Positions 32,816 to 41,813 are shown, numbered from the stretch's first letter. The stretch: 64,000 nucleotides of DNA from Pseudomonas sp. A-RE-19 (GCF_019956555.1 NZ_JAHBDQ010000022.1:1-64000), one strand, 5' to 3'. Notes: generated from the letters alone by a model not told the origin. Numbers and translations are program-made.

Positions 32816-34654
32816 TTAATAGCGATACCTGCCGCCGTAAATATCCGCCAGCACCTGCTCGGTGACTTGCACGTAAGTCTGGGTACCCGGCAACCAGGCG
32901 TAGATCGGGTCCTCACCGGTTTTGCTCGGGTCGAAGGCTTCGTCCTTGAGCCGGGTCTTCTGGTATTTGAAGGTCGCGGTGGTTTCCATTTTCACTTTCA
33001 CCCGCAGGAAAAGTGGCACCGCATAGGCAGGCATTTGCTGCCTGGCGAAAGCCAGTAGCTCACTGAAGTCCAGAGTCGCCAAGGATTCGGCCGGGGTGAT
33101 GGCGGCCATCCCCGCCCGCCCGTTGGTGTTGTGGATTTCCACGCCATAGGCCACGGCTTCGGCGATGTGCGGGTGTTGCAGCAGGATATTCTCAACCTCG
33201 GTGGTCGAGACGTTCTCACCCTTCCAGCGGTAGGTGTCGCCCAAGCGATCCACAAACTGCGCATGGCCGAAACCGATGTTGCGCAGCAGGTCACCGGTAT
33301 TGAAGTAACGGTCGCCCTTCTTGAACACGTCGTGGAGCACGACTTTTGCGGTCTTCTGCGGGTCGGTGTAGCCGTCCAGCGGCGCCTTGTCGTCGATCCT
33401 CGCCAGCAGCAGACCTTGCTCGCCCTTGGCCACTTTGTGCATGAATCCCTGGGCATCACGTGTAGGTGCGCCGCTGTCGTGGTCGTACGCCACCAGTTCC
33501 CAGGCCATCAGGGAAAACCCGATGGTGTTGTCGAAATTGAGGATGTTGGTGAAGCCGATATTGCCGTCGCTGGCGGCGTACAGCTCGCAGATATGGTTGA
33601 CGGCAAAACGTGTCTTGAACTCACTCCACGCCCCGGGGCGCAGACCATTGCCGATCATCTTCGTCACGCAGTGCCGACTGTCGTCGACGCTGCGTGGTTG
33701 ATCCACCAGATAGCGGCACAATTCACCGACGTAACCCAGGGTGGTCGCCCGGTATTTGCGCACATCGCTCCAGAACTGGCTGGCGCTGAACTTGCGGCGG
33801 ATGGCAAACCCCGACGCCCCGATGATCGCCGAGCCCCAGCACACGCAGAGACCCGTGGCGTGGTACAGCGGCAAGGTGCAATAAACGACGTCCTGGGGCT
33901 GCATATCCAGGGCGATCAGGCCAAAACTTGCAGAGCTGCGCATCCAGCGGCCGTGCTTGAACACCCCGGCCTTGGGCAACCCGGTGGTGCCCGAGGTGTA
34001 GATATAGAAACAAGGGTCGTCGAGAAAAACCTGCTGGCTGCTGGCGGGGTTGTCGCTGCACGCTTCGCAGCTGGCGGCCATCAGATTGATGAAGCCATCG
34101 GGCGAATTGCCCGGATCGCGGTAAGTGTCTTGATCGGCAACGAACCAGGTGCGCGCCGCGTCGATGGATACCCGCTCGCGGACCGCATTGAAGGCCGGAA
34201 CCAGCTCTTCTCCAACCACGATCGCCACGGGCGCCACCAGGTTCAGGCTATGGGCCAGGGTGTCGCGGGTCTGGGAGGTATTGAGCAAGGCGCTGATTGC
34301 ACCGACCTTGGCCACCGCCAGTATCGTCACCAGCAGTTCCGGACGGTTCTCAATAAAGATCGCCACCACATCGCCCTTGCCGATGCCTTGGGCGATCAGA
34401 TAATGGGCGATGCGATTGGCCCACTGATTGACCTGTACATACGTGAGCGCCACCTCGCCCTGCAGCAATGCCGGGCCCTCGGGATTGCGCACCGTCGCCT
34501 GCTCGAAGCTCCAGCCGAGGCCACACGACTGGGTCGGGTCCTTGACGTTGGCGGCTTTCATGCCCTTCACCACGCGGGGAATGGCTCTGGCGATGGAAGG
34601 CAGCTTGCGGAGCATCATGCCCCAAGTGATCGTGTCGTTCAGCGTGCGGCTCAT
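32816..34654 (-). CDS. Long-chain acyl-CoA synthetase (FATP-type)
   Basis: 612-residue ANL-family AMP-forming enzyme. It has the ATP loop YIYTSGTTGLPKAG, an ENRPEL segment, the YAASDGNIGF motif and the C-terminal YNTGDLLRNIG / DRLGDTYRWKGENVSTTEVE hinge. These features, and the PAYAVPLFLR-KMETTATFKYQK ending, match fatty-acid transport protein (FATP)-like synthetases rather than E. coli-type FadD. It activates fatty acids with CoA, feeding beta-oxidation, and fits with the FadB/thiolase pair 10 kb away. Start ATG at 34654. Single gene. Confidence 0.92.
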   Translation of the reverse strand: MSRTLNDTITWGMMLRKLPSIARAIPRVVKGMKAANVKDPTQSCGLGWSFEQATVRNPEGPALLQGEVALTYVQVNQWANRIAHYLIAQGIGKGDVVAIFIENRPELLVTILAVAKVGAISALLNTSQTRDTLAHSLNLVAPVAIVVGEELVPAFNAVRERVSIDAARTWFVADQDTYRDPGNSPDGFINLMAASCEACSDNPASSQQVFLDDPCFYIYTSGTTGLPKAGVFKHGRWMRSSASFGLIALDMQPQDVVYCTLPLYHATGLCVCWGSAIIGASGFAIRRKFSASQFWSDVRKYRATTLGYVGELCRYLVDQPRSVDDSRHCVTKMIGNGLRPGAWSEFKTRFAVNHICELYAASDGNIGFTNILNFDNTIGFSLMAWELVAYDHDSGAPTRDAQGFMHKVAKGEQGLLLARIDDKAPLDGYTDPQKTAKVVLHDVFKKGDRYFNTGDLLRNIGFGHAQFVDRLGDTYRWKGENVSTTEVENILLQHPHIAEAVAYGVEIHNTNGRAGMAAITPAESLATLDFSELLAFARQQMPAYAVPLFLRVKVKMETTATFKYQKTRLKDEAFDPSKTGEDPIYAWLPGTQTYVQVTEQVLADIYGGRYRY

Positions 34655-35009
34655 GGGGTTCCCGTTCGATCTTCTTATTGTCGGGCGGCGTTGATTGAAA
34701 CCGAAAATACGTCAGCGGTTCTTGAGCTGTACACGCGGTTTTTGAAATGTTTTGTATCCGCGACCGATGCGTTGGCCGCTGCATTCGAAAAGGCGGAACC
34801 CTGGCGCTGTGATTGGTTCAATCGAATCGTGGCCGACCACGCAAAATGCAGGATGCACGATGGCCATTCATGCAAATTGCACGAAAGCACAAAAACACAA
34901 AACCAGTAACCTGTTGATTTGTATTGATTTTTTAAAAAACAGGTGCTGGCACAATCACTGCAACTACCTCTCCATGCTTGCCCTTCATGTGCCAACGGAG
35001 CTGATAGTC
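34655..35009. promoter_or_regulatory. Divergent region between the FATP and DUF3509 genes
   Basis: 355 bases without a gene. It holds a sigma-54-like promoter at 34947-34962 (listed separately) for the DUF3509 gene. On the other side it must hold the FATP promoter, whose box I cannot assign. Confidence 0.45.
34947..34962 (+). promoter_or_regulatory. Sigma-54 (RpoN) promoter candidate
   Basis: TGGCAC-AATCA-CTGCA: GG at 34948-34949 and GC at 34960-34961 with the required 10-base spacing. It departs from the TTGCA half only at one base. It lies 48 bases before the DUF3509 ATG, giving a transcription start near 34973. The sequence fit is good; use is inference. Confidence 0.6.
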
Positions 35010-35288
35010 ATGAGCCTGATCCAGGAAAAATTTTCGTCGCTGTTTTCCAACTTCGAAGTGACCACCCAGCCACGCCCTGATGGCGGCATTCTGCTGACCC
35101 TGCGCAATCAGGAAGGCAAAGTCTTCAAACGTTCGATTTCCTACCAGCAATTGCATGCCGGCGATCAGCTGTCGTGGGTGATCAGCGCGATTCGCCGTGA
35201 CATCGCCGAACAGGCCAGCGAACTTCCGCAGATCTCCATGCTGCAAAGCCAGCAGCGATTTGCCCTGCCGACCTATCACTCGGTTTGA
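35010..35288 (+). CDS. DUF3509 family protein
   Basis: 92 residues of the Pseudomonas-restricted DUF3509 type: FSSLFSNFEVTTQPRPDGGILLTLRN, then FKRSISYQQLHAGDQLSWVISAIRRDIA. Soluble and unknown. The frame is open to 34752, but the ATG at 35010 behind CGGAG and the sigma-54-like promoter 48 bases upstream fix the start. A hairpin terminator follows. Confidence 0.85.
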   Translation: MSLIQEKFSSLFSNFEVTTQPRPDGGILLTLRNQEGKVFKRSISYQQLHAGDQLSWVISAIRRDIAEQASELPQISMLQSQQRFALPTYHSV

Positions 35289-35323
35289 ATCCTGCGGTTG
35301 TATAAATAAACGCGCCACAAACA

Positions 35324-35360
35324 AACAGGCCGTGAAAGCTTTCGCTTCACGGCCTGAGTT
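35324..35360 (+). terminator. Terminator of the DUF3509 gene
   Basis: Stem AGGCCGTGAA / TTCACGGCCT with an eight-base loop and a weak T-rich tail (GAGTTGTTTC). Confidence 0.7.
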
Positions 35361-35382
35361 GTTTCTGGCGTCGCGCAATCCC

Positions 35383-35469
35383 TGTAGGAGCAGAGCTTGC
35401 TCGCGAAGGCGGTGTGTCAGGCGAGATGTGCATTGACTGAGACACCGCTTTCGCGAGGCTCCTACAGGT
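35383..35469. repeat. REP doublet, 'gaagcttgctcgcgaa' family, one arm shortened
   Basis: Left arm TGTAGGAGCAGAGCTTGCTCGCGAAGGCGGTGT is full length. The right arm (ACACCGCTTTCGCGAGGCTCCTACAGG) has lost the inner 'caagcttcg' part, a clear deletion. Confidence 0.85.
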
Positions 35470-35477
35470 TATGGGGT

Positions 35478-36161
35478 TTACAGGGCAGAAGGATTTATCC
35501 GCGCAAAGCTGTCGACGGTCACATACCCTGCCAGTTCCCCGCCCTCACGGGCCAGGCCACAGGTTGCCATCCCGGCCGCACGCGCGGCATCCAGCTCTTG
35601 AACGATGTCGGACAGAAACAGAATCTGCGACGCCTCGACACCAATCGCCTGGGTAATGCGCTCGTAGGACTGTGCTTCCCGCTTGGGTCCCGAAGTGGTG
35701 TCGAAATAGCCGCTGAACAATGGCGACAAATCACCCGCCTCCGAGCAGCCGAAGATCAGCTTTTGTGCCTGGATCGAGCCTGAGGAATAAACAAACAGTT
35801 TGAAACCTTCCTGATGCCAGCGCTTGAGCGCTTCAACAGCATCCGGGTAAACATGGCCTTTCAACTGCCCGGCCTGATAACCCTGCTCCCAGACCATGCC
35901 TTGCAATGCTTTGAGGGGCGTGGCCTTGCGGTCTTCGGCGATCCAGTCCAGCAGGATTTCGATGACCCGCTCGATGTCGGCGTCAGGTTCATCGCTGTCC
36001 CGGCGAACAGCCGCCAGCTGCTCTGCTACATCCGCGCGTTCGGCGTGCTGGCGAACAAACTCTGGCAGGTGTCTGGCGGCGTAAGGAAACAACACGTCGA
36101 ACACAAAACTCACCGCGCTGGTGGTGCCTTCGATATCGGTGAGAATCGCTTTGATCGACAT
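35478..36161 (-). CDS. mtnC: Enolase-phosphatase E1
   Basis: HAD-type bifunctional enolase/phosphatase of the methionine salvage pathway: converts diketomethylthiopentyl phosphate to the acireductone. 227 residues from MSIKAILTDIEGTTSAVSFVFDVLFPYA (Asp9, Glu11), with SSGSIQAQK as motif II and FLSDIVQELDAARAAGM as motif IV. The stop of mtnD is 4 bases upstream, so it is the last of mtnB-mtnD-mtnC. Confidence 0.94.
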   Translation of the reverse strand: MSIKAILTDIEGTTSAVSFVFDVLFPYAARHLPEFVRQHAERADVAEQLAAVRRDSDEPDADIERVIEILLDWIAEDRKATPLKALQGMVWEQGYQAGQLKGHVYPDAVEALKRWHQEGFKLFVYSSGSIQAQKLIFGCSEAGDLSPLFSGYFDTTSGPKREAQSYERITQAIGVEASQILFLSDIVQELDAARAAGMATCGLAREGGELAGYVTVDSFARINPSAL

Positions 36162-36165
36162 CGAC

Positions 36166-36711
36166 TCAGTCCTCGAGACGCGGGAAGCGGCTGGCGATGT
36201 CATCGCCGGTGAAATTGGCCACCCAGCCTTCGGGGTTGTTGAACAGGCGGATTGCGACGAAATGCGGCTGCTCGCCCATGTCGAACCAGTGCTTTGTGCC
36301 GGCGGGGACCGAGATCAGGTCGTTTTTTTCGCAGAGTACGGCGTAAACGTAATCGCCAATGTGCAGGGTGAACAAGCCACGGCCGGCGACGAAAAATCGC
36401 ACTTCGTCTTCGCCATGGCGGTGTTCATCGAGGAATTTGGCACGCAACTCGGCTTTTTGCGGGTGATCGCTGTTCAGGCTGATCACGTCGACAGTGATGT
36501 AACCGCGCTCGGTCATCAGTTTGTCGATTTGCGCCTGATAGGCGGCGATCACTTCTTCCTGGCTGGCACCGGGCTGGATTTTCGCCGCGGCTTGCCAACG
36601 GTCGAAGCGCACGCCCTGCTCGGCCAGGGTCGAGGCGATGTCTTCGAGGTGGGTCAGGACTTTGTCAGGAATTTCAGGGCTGGATACGTGATAAACGGAC
36701 AGGCTGCTCAT
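36166..36711 (-). CDS. mtnD: Acireductone dioxygenase
   Basis: Cupin metalloenzyme cleaving the acireductone to ketomethylthiobutyrate and formate (Fe form) or to other products (Ni form). 181 residues with the metal ligands His97, His99 and Glu103 in EHRHGEDEVRFF and His141 in AGTKHWFDMG. Middle gene of mtnBDC; 20 bases separate it from mtnB. Confidence 0.95.
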   Translation of the reverse strand: MSSLSVYHVSSPEIPDKVLTHLEDIASTLAEQGVRFDRWQAAAKIQPGASQEEVIAAYQAQIDKLMTERGYITVDVISLNSDHPQKAELRAKFLDEHRHGEDEVRFFVAGRGLFTLHIGDYVYAVLCEKNDLISVPAGTKHWFDMGEQPHFVAIRLFNNPEGWVANFTGDDIASRFPRLED

Positions 36712-36731
36712 CTGGGCAACTCCTTAACGGT

Positions 36732-37358
36732 TCATGCTTTATGGTTCGAGAGCGAGCGCGTCTTCAACTCGCACTCGAACAAAAATTCAAACGCCTCGAT
36801 CTGCCGCAGCGCGTCACTCATGCGCGCGCCCCACGTATAGAGGCCATGGCCGCGGATCAGGTAGCCGACGCAATCGGGGTGGGCATCAAGCCAAGGCTGC
36901 ACCTTGGCGGCCAGCCGTGCAATGTCCTGATCGTTGTCGAAAATCGGCACGCGCACCCGAGACTCATGGGTCGAGACGCCGCTGAAGGCTTTTTGCAGTT
37001 CGTAGTCTTCGAACTCGATGAAGTCTTCCGGCGTCAGGCGCGACAGCACCGTGGCGTTCACCGAATGGGTGTGCAACACCGCGCCAATCTCCGGGCGCCA
37101 GCTGTAGAGCTGAGTGTGCAGCAGGGTTTCGGCGGACGGTTTTTTGCCCGGTTCCAGGCTATAGCCCGACAGGTCGGTGGCCAGCACATCATCAAGGCTC
37201 AACTGGCCTTTGTGCTTGCCAGACACCGTCAGCAAGGCTTCGGTCGGCGACAGGCGGGTCGAGTAATTGCTGCTGGTGGCCGGCGACCAGCCGCGGCCAT
37301 ACAGAAACCGTCCGGCGTCGATGATTTCCTGGGCGAGGTGTTCACGGGTAAGGCTCAC
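36732..37358 (-). CDS. mtnB: Methylthioribulose-1-phosphate dehydratase
   Basis: Class II aldolase-fold zinc enzyme of methionine salvage, 208 residues. GRGWSPATSSNYSTRL at the N-terminus is followed by the zinc histidines in LHTHSVNATVLSR and by IRGHGLYTWG. The gene overlaps the upstream MFS gene by 4 bases (its ATG at 37358 lies within the MFS stop), so it is translated from the same message. Confidence 0.93.
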   Translation of the reverse strand: MSLTREHLAQEIIDAGRFLYGRGWSPATSSNYSTRLSPTEALLTVSGKHKGQLSLDDVLATDLSGYSLEPGKKPSAETLLHTQLYSWRPEIGAVLHTHSVNATVLSRLTPEDFIEFEDYELQKAFSGVSTHESRVRVPIFDNDQDIARLAAKVQPWLDAHPDCVGYLIRGHGLYTWGARMSDALRQIEAFEFLFECELKTRSLSNHKA

Positions 37359-38500
37359 GGCCTGTCCTCTTGCATACGTGTGGCAATGATAACGGCAGCG
37401 GCGAAGGATGCGAGGCTGGCAATACTAAAGGTCAATGTGGCGCCGAGGGCATTCCAGCTGTAGCCGGAATACAACGCGCCCAATGCACCGCCGGTGCCGG
37501 CCAGCGCGGCATACAACGCCTGACCCTGGCCTTGCTGACGTGCGCCGAAGCTACGTTGCACGAACTGGATGGCAGCGGCGTGAAAGCTGCCGAAGGTTGC
37601 GGCGTGCAGCACCTGGGCAAACAGCAACACCCAGAGGAATTCGGCAAACGAACCGAGCAATAACCAGCGCAGGGCCGCCAGCAGGAAACTCGCCAGCAGC
37701 ACCCGGCGCACCGAGAAGCGCGCAAGGATCTTGCTCATGACCAGAAACATCAAGACTTCGGCAACTACGCCGACCGCCCAGAGCATGCCGATCAGCCCAC
37801 GGCTGTAACCGAGTCGCTCAAGGTGCAACGTCAGAAAGGTGTAATACGGCCCGTGACTCATCTGCATCAGCGCCACGCAACCGTAGAACGCCAACACTCC
37901 CGGACTGCGCAATTGCTGGAGGAATCCCTCCCCCGCCAACCGTTCACCCTGAATCGGTTGCGCGTTAGGCACCCATAAGCTGCTGACGACGATGCCGGCC
38001 ATGATCAGCACCAGTGCCACCGGATAGATGTCCAGGCTGAGCCATTCGAACAACCGACCGAGCGCAACCACGGTGATGATGAAACCGATGGAGCCCCACA
38101 GGCGAATCTGGCTGTAGCGAGACGTCTGGCCGTTCAAGTGCGCCAGGGTGATGACTTCGAACTGCGGCAACACCGCGTGCCAGAAGAACGCGTGCAAGGC
38201 CATGACCATCGCCAGCCACGCGTAACTTTTGCTGACGAAAATAAGCGAGAAGGTCAACAGCGTACAAACCGCGCCAAAACGCACGATCGCCAGCCGTCGC
38301 CCGGTGTAGTCACCGAGCCAGCCCCAGATGTTCGGGGCCACGCAACGCATCAGCATCGGGATCGCCACCAGTTCGCCGATGCGCGCACTGGAAAAACCCA
38401 GGTGATCGAAATACAGCGCCAGAAACGGCGCCGTCGAACCGAGCAAAGCGAAATAGAACAGATAGAAACTGGAGAGCCGCCAGTACGGGAGCGCCGCCAA
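37355..38500 (-). CDS. MFS transporter (HcaT/phenylpropionate permease-like)
   Basis: 381 residues and 12 predicted membrane spans. The N-terminal YWRLSSFYLFYFALLGSTAPFLALYFDHLGFSSARIGEL plus NIWGWLGDYTGRR follows the HcaT/LacY-like family pattern. It overlaps mtnB by 4 bases and sits 34 bases after aroC, so aroC-MFS-mtnB-mtnD-mtnC is one transcription unit. It might import a methylthio-sugar or aromatic acid, but that is inference. The start is a TTG at 38500 with a weak ribosome site; this choice is uncertain. Confidence 0.8.
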   Translation of the reverse strand: MAALPYWRLSSFYLFYFALLGSTAPFLALYFDHLGFSSARIGELVAIPMLMRCVAPNIWGWLGDYTGRRLAIVRFGAVCTLLTFSLIFVSKSYAWLAMVMALHAFFWHAVLPQFEVITLAHLNGQTSRYSQIRLWGSIGFIITVVALGRLFEWLSLDIYPVALVLIMAGIVVSSLWVPNAQPIQGERLAGEGFLQQLRSPGVLAFYGCVALMQMSHGPYYTFLTLHLERLGYSRGLIGMLWAVGVVAEVLMFLVMSKILARFSVRRVLLASFLLAALRWLLLGSFAEFLWVLLFAQVLHAATFGSFHAAAIQFVQRSFGARQQGQGQALYAALAGTGGALGALYSGYSWNALGATLTFSIASLASFAAAVIIATRMQEDRP

Positions 38501-38534
38501 AGTCGTCAGACCAAAGCGGCTGTAAGGTCAGCCA

Positions 38535-39626
38535 TTAAAGCTGACCCAACACCGGAGTGCTCACGCGCACATTGGCGTTCTGCCCGCGGTGACGCAGCAG
38601 GTGGTCCATCAGCACGATGGCCATCATCGCTTCGGCAATCGGCGTGGCGCGGATGCCGACGCACGGGTCGTGACGGCCTTTGGTCACAACCTCCACCGGG
38701 TTGCCATGGATGTCGATGGAACGGCCCGGCGTGGTGATGCTCGAGGTTGGCTTGAGCGCCAGGTGCGCCACAATCGGCTGACCGGACGAGATACCACCAA
38801 GAATGCCGCCGGCGTTGTTGCTGAGGAAACCTTCCGGGGTCATTTCATCGCGGTGTTCAGTGCCGCGCTGGGCGATGCTGGCGAATCCGGCACCGATTTC
38901 AACGCCTTTGACCGCATTGATGCTCATCAGCGCGTGGGCCAGTTCGGCATCGAGACGGTCGAAAATCGGCTCGCCAAGGCCCGGCATTACGCCTTCGGCG
39001 ACCACGGTGATCTTCGCGCCGACTGAATCCTGGTCGCGACGCAACTGGTCCATATAGGCTTCCAGCTCCGGCACTTTGTCCGGGTCGGGGCTGAAGAAGG
39101 CGTTTTCTTCCACCGAATCCCAGGTCTTGAACGGGATCTCGATCGGGCCGAGCTGGCTCATGTAGCCACGAATGACGATGCCCTGGGTGGCCAGGTACTT
39201 TTTCGCAATCGCCCCTGCCGCCACGCGCATGGCGGTTTCACGGGCCGAACTGCGACCGCCGCCGCGGTAATCGCGTTCGCCGTATTTGTGGTGGTAGGTG
39301 TAGTCGGCGTGGGCCGGGCGGAACAGATCCTTGATCGCCGAGTAGTCCTTGGACTTCTGGTCGGTGTTGCGGATCAACAGGCCGATGGCGCAACCGGTGG
39401 TGCGGCCTTCGAACACACCGGAGAGGATTTCGACTTCGTCGGCTTCCTGACGCTGGGTGGTGTGGCGGCTGGTGCCGGGTTTGCGCCGGTCCAGGTCGCG
39501 CTGCAGGTCCTCAAGGGAAATCTCCAGGCCCGGCGGGCAGCCATCGACAATGGCGACCAACGCCGGACCATGGCTTTCGCCCGCGGTGGTGACAGTGAAC
39601 AGCTTGCCGTAGGTATTGCCGGACAT
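38535..39626 (-). CDS. aroC: Chorismate synthase
   Basis: Last enzyme of the shikimate pathway: converts EPSP to chorismate with reduced FMN. 363 residues with MSGNTYGKLF, GESHGPALVAIVDGCPPGLEIS near the N-terminus, RRKPGTSRHTTQRQEADEVEILSGVFEGRTTG, and the LSNNAGGILGGISSGQPIVAHLALKPTSSI segment. Start ATG at 39626. Heads the minus-strand unit that continues into the MFS and mtn genes. In many pseudomonads prmB is directly upstream, whereas here an alpha/beta hydrolase and other genes intervene. Confidence 0.97.
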   Translation of the reverse strand: MSGNTYGKLFTVTTAGESHGPALVAIVDGCPPGLEISLEDLQRDLDRRKPGTSRHTTQRQEADEVEILSGVFEGRTTGCAIGLLIRNTDQKSKDYSAIKDLFRPAHADYTYHHKYGERDYRGGGRSSARETAMRVAAGAIAKKYLATQGIVIRGYMSQLGPIEIPFKTWDSVEENAFFSPDPDKVPELEAYMDQLRRDQDSVGAKITVVAEGVMPGLGEPIFDRLDAELAHALMSINAVKGVEIGAGFASIAQRGTEHRDEMTPEGFLSNNAGGILGGISSGQPIVAHLALKPTSSITTPGRSIDIHGNPVEVVTKGRHDPCVGIRATPIAEAMMAIVLMDHLLRHRGQNANVRVSTPVLGQL

Positions 39627-39755
39627 GCAGGACGCTCCGTGAAATCGAACCTAAATACATTATGCGCGCCAGTATACGCAGGCTACCCGACTAGTTCATC
39701 CTCGAACCTTATGGGTACCTGCGAGTCCAACCGGCACCTTGTGAATGATGGCGTG

Positions 39756-40709
39756 ATGATGCTGCGAGTTCTAGCCTTGAGCCTTACCTTGTTTACCGGT
39801 TTTGTACAGGCCTCTGTCCTGCAACGCCCGATCACATTGGACACCGGCAGCGGCGAGCTTTCCGGCTCGCTGTTGCTGCCCAAGTCCGACACACCTGTAC
39901 CGGTTGTCCTGATCATTTCCGGCTCCGGCCCTACGGATCGTGACGGAAACAACCCCGAAGGCGGACGTAACGACAGCCTCAAACGACTGGCGTGGGTGTT
40001 GGCCAAACACAACATTGCCAGCGTGCGCTACGACAAGCGCGGCGTAGCGGCGAGCCTGGCGGCCACGCCCGATGAGCGCAATCTGTCGGTGGAGGCCTAT
40101 GTCGCCGACGCCGAGGCCTGGGGTCAGAAGCTCAAAGCCGATCCGCGCTTTGGCAAACTGATTTTGCTGGGCCACAGCGAAGGTGCTTTGATCGCCAGCC
40201 TGGCGGCGCCGAGCGTCGATGCCGCGGCGGTGATTTCCTTGTCTGGCAGCGCCCGGCCGGTCGATCAGGTGCTGCGCCAGCAGTTGAGCAATCGCCTGCC
40301 GCCTCCATTGATGCTGCGCAGCAATGAACTACTCGACAGCCTCAAGGCCGGCCACACCGACGACAACGTGCCGCCGCAGCTACAGGTGATTTTCCGCCCC
40401 AGCGTGCAGCCGTATCTGATTTCGCTGTTCCGCCAGGACCCGGCCGCCGCTTTCGCCAAGCTGAAGATGCCGGCGCTGATCATCCAGGGCAGCAACGATA
40501 TTCAGGTCGGCGTCGGTGACGCCCGGGCGCTCAAGGCCGCCAAACCGGACGCCGAACTGGCGCTGATCGAAGGCATGAACCATGTGATGCGCATTGTGCC
40601 GATCGACGTGAAGCGGCAATTGGCCTCCTATAAAGATCCGCAATTACCGCTGGCAGCGGAACTCGGTGCGCGAATCCTCGGATTTATTGACGGACTTCGC
40701 ACCCGTTAA
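39756..40709 (+). CDS. Exported alpha/beta hydrolase
   Basis: 317 residues: a signal peptide (about 1-19, LALSLTLFTGFVQAS), then an alpha/beta hydrolase domain with an oxyanion segment (ISGSGPTDRDGNNP), the nucleophile elbow LLGHSEG (Ser141), an acid in the SNDIQ loop and the histidine of EGMNHVMR. Acts in the periplasm on an unknown ester or peptide. The start could equally be the neighbouring ATG at 39759; the ribosome site is weak. Confidence 0.82.
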   Translation: MMLRVLALSLTLFTGFVQASVLQRPITLDTGSGELSGSLLLPKSDTPVPVVLIISGSGPTDRDGNNPEGGRNDSLKRLAWVLAKHNIASVRYDKRGVAASLAATPDERNLSVEAYVADAEAWGQKLKADPRFGKLILLGHSEGALIASLAAPSVDAAAVISLSGSARPVDQVLRQQLSNRLPPPLMLRSNELLDSLKAGHTDDNVPPQLQVIFRPSVQPYLISLFRQDPAAAFAKLKMPALIIQGSNDIQVGVGDARALKAAKPDAELALIEGMNHVMRIVPIDVKRQLASYKDPQLPLAAELGARILGFIDGLRTR

Positions 40710-40724
40710 GCGCTGTCAGGGCTC

Positions 40725-40798
40725 GTTCTCAACCAGGTTTTCACGCCGCGTTGTCGCCTTAAAACGGGCCGGGCGCGGTGTGAAAACTGGTTGAGAAC
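40725..40798. repeat. Long imperfect inverted repeat
   Basis: Arms at about 40725-40750 and 40774-40798 (GTTCTCAACCAGGTTTTCAC / GTGAAAACTGGTTGAGAAC) with a GC-rich end and a 23-base loop. Its sequence is unlike the other REP families in the window. No T run follows. Confidence 0.75.
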
Positions 40799-40896
40799 GC
40801 CCCCTGGCCCTCCAGTCCTGAAAAAAACGGCCGATAAGCCTTTGTCGCCAGCGCAATGGCTGGCGGCAAGCAGGGCTTGGACAGGATCTCGCCGTT

Positions 40897-41688
40897 ATGA
40901 CTGATACCCAGACTTCACCCGACACCACCGCTGAAAAAGACGCACCTCCAGCGGTCGAGCTGCCGTGGGCGGACGTCCACGTCGAGCACCACAAAATGCT
41001 CCGTCTGGCGCCGCTGCAAACCGACCGCAACACCGGTGGGCGACCGTTGCGCTTTGTCGAGTTCGGTTACGCCGAACGCAATGGCAAGGAACACAGCCTG
41101 CTGCGCATGGCCATCAAGCTGCCAGGCCAACGCGTGCGCAAAGAACAGAACCATCTGGACGTGTGGGTCGACCATGCCGCCAAACGCGTGCATTTCGGAC
41201 CGGAAAGCGGCTTGCAGATCGAACCGATGAACCGTGGCATCGGACGCTATATGGCGGCTCAGGGCATTACCTGGGCAAAGAAGAAATGGCCCGCCTACAC
41301 CGTCGACGGCACCGACCTGAACAACAAGGATGCGCTGAACGAAGACACTCGCCTGCGCCGCGATCACTTTCTGCGGGTGCACGGTTTTGATGTGGCCTAC
41401 GCCGACGCCCAGCATTTGAAGGGCAGCGTCAAAGAAGTGCAGGTCGGTGATTTGCTGGGTGACTGGAACAGCGAAAAACTGCAACAGGTGGAAATCCTCG
41501 AAGCCGCGCAGATGCTCCAGCAAGCCGAGCAGAACCTGGCGGAACAGGAAGTCAAACTGAAGAAGCACGAAGAAAAAGTCAGCAAGTACAAACGCGAAGA
41601 CGCCGGGCTGCGTTTTACCATTACCTGTCTGGTGGCGTTTGCGGTGTTTCAGGCGGGGTTGTTGATCTGGATTGCTACGCATCGCTGA
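40897..41688 (+). CDS. Hypothetical tail-anchored coiled-coil protein
   Basis: 263 residues. The N-terminal two thirds have a compact alpha/beta domain (PLQTDRNTGGRPLRFVEFGYAERN, ITWAKKKWPAYTVDG). Residues about 195-230 are a Glu/Lys/Gln-rich coiled coil (LQQAEQNLAEQEVKLKKHEEKVSKYK). A single membrane helix (about 236-258, ITCLVAFAVFQAGLLIWIA) ends the protein, so it is inner-membrane anchored with the bulk in the cytoplasm. Family not recognised. ATG at 40897. Confidence 0.7.
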   Translation: MTDTQTSPDTTAEKDAPPAVELPWADVHVEHHKMLRLAPLQTDRNTGGRPLRFVEFGYAERNGKEHSLLRMAIKLPGQRVRKEQNHLDVWVDHAAKRVHFGPESGLQIEPMNRGIGRYMAAQGITWAKKKWPAYTVDGTDLNNKDALNEDTRLRRDHFLRVHGFDVAYADAQHLKGSVKEVQVGDLLGDWNSEKLQQVEILEAAQMLQQAEQNLAEQEVKLKKHEEKVSKYKREDAGLRFTITCLVAFAVFQAGLLIWIATHR

Positions 41689-41710
41689 AGGTTATAGACC
41701 GAGGCGCGGC

Positions 41711-41801
41711 CATCGCGGGCAAGCCACGCTCCCACAGGATTGTGTGTATCGCATCACTTAGACACGACACCAAACCTGTAGGAGCGAGGCTTGCCCGCGA
41801 A
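41711..41801. repeat. REP pair, 'cgcgggcaagc' family
   Basis: Left arm CATCGCGGGCAAGCCACGCTCCCACAGG, right arm CTGTAGGAGCGAGGCTTGCCCGCGAA: two diverged copies facing each other before the prmB stop. Confidence 0.85.
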
Positions 41802-41813
41802 CGCTTTCTCAGG

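Noticed and set aside
33131..34909. A 592-codon plus-strand frame across the FATP gene
   Set aside because: Antisense shadow of a clear acyl-CoA synthetase; no family motif.
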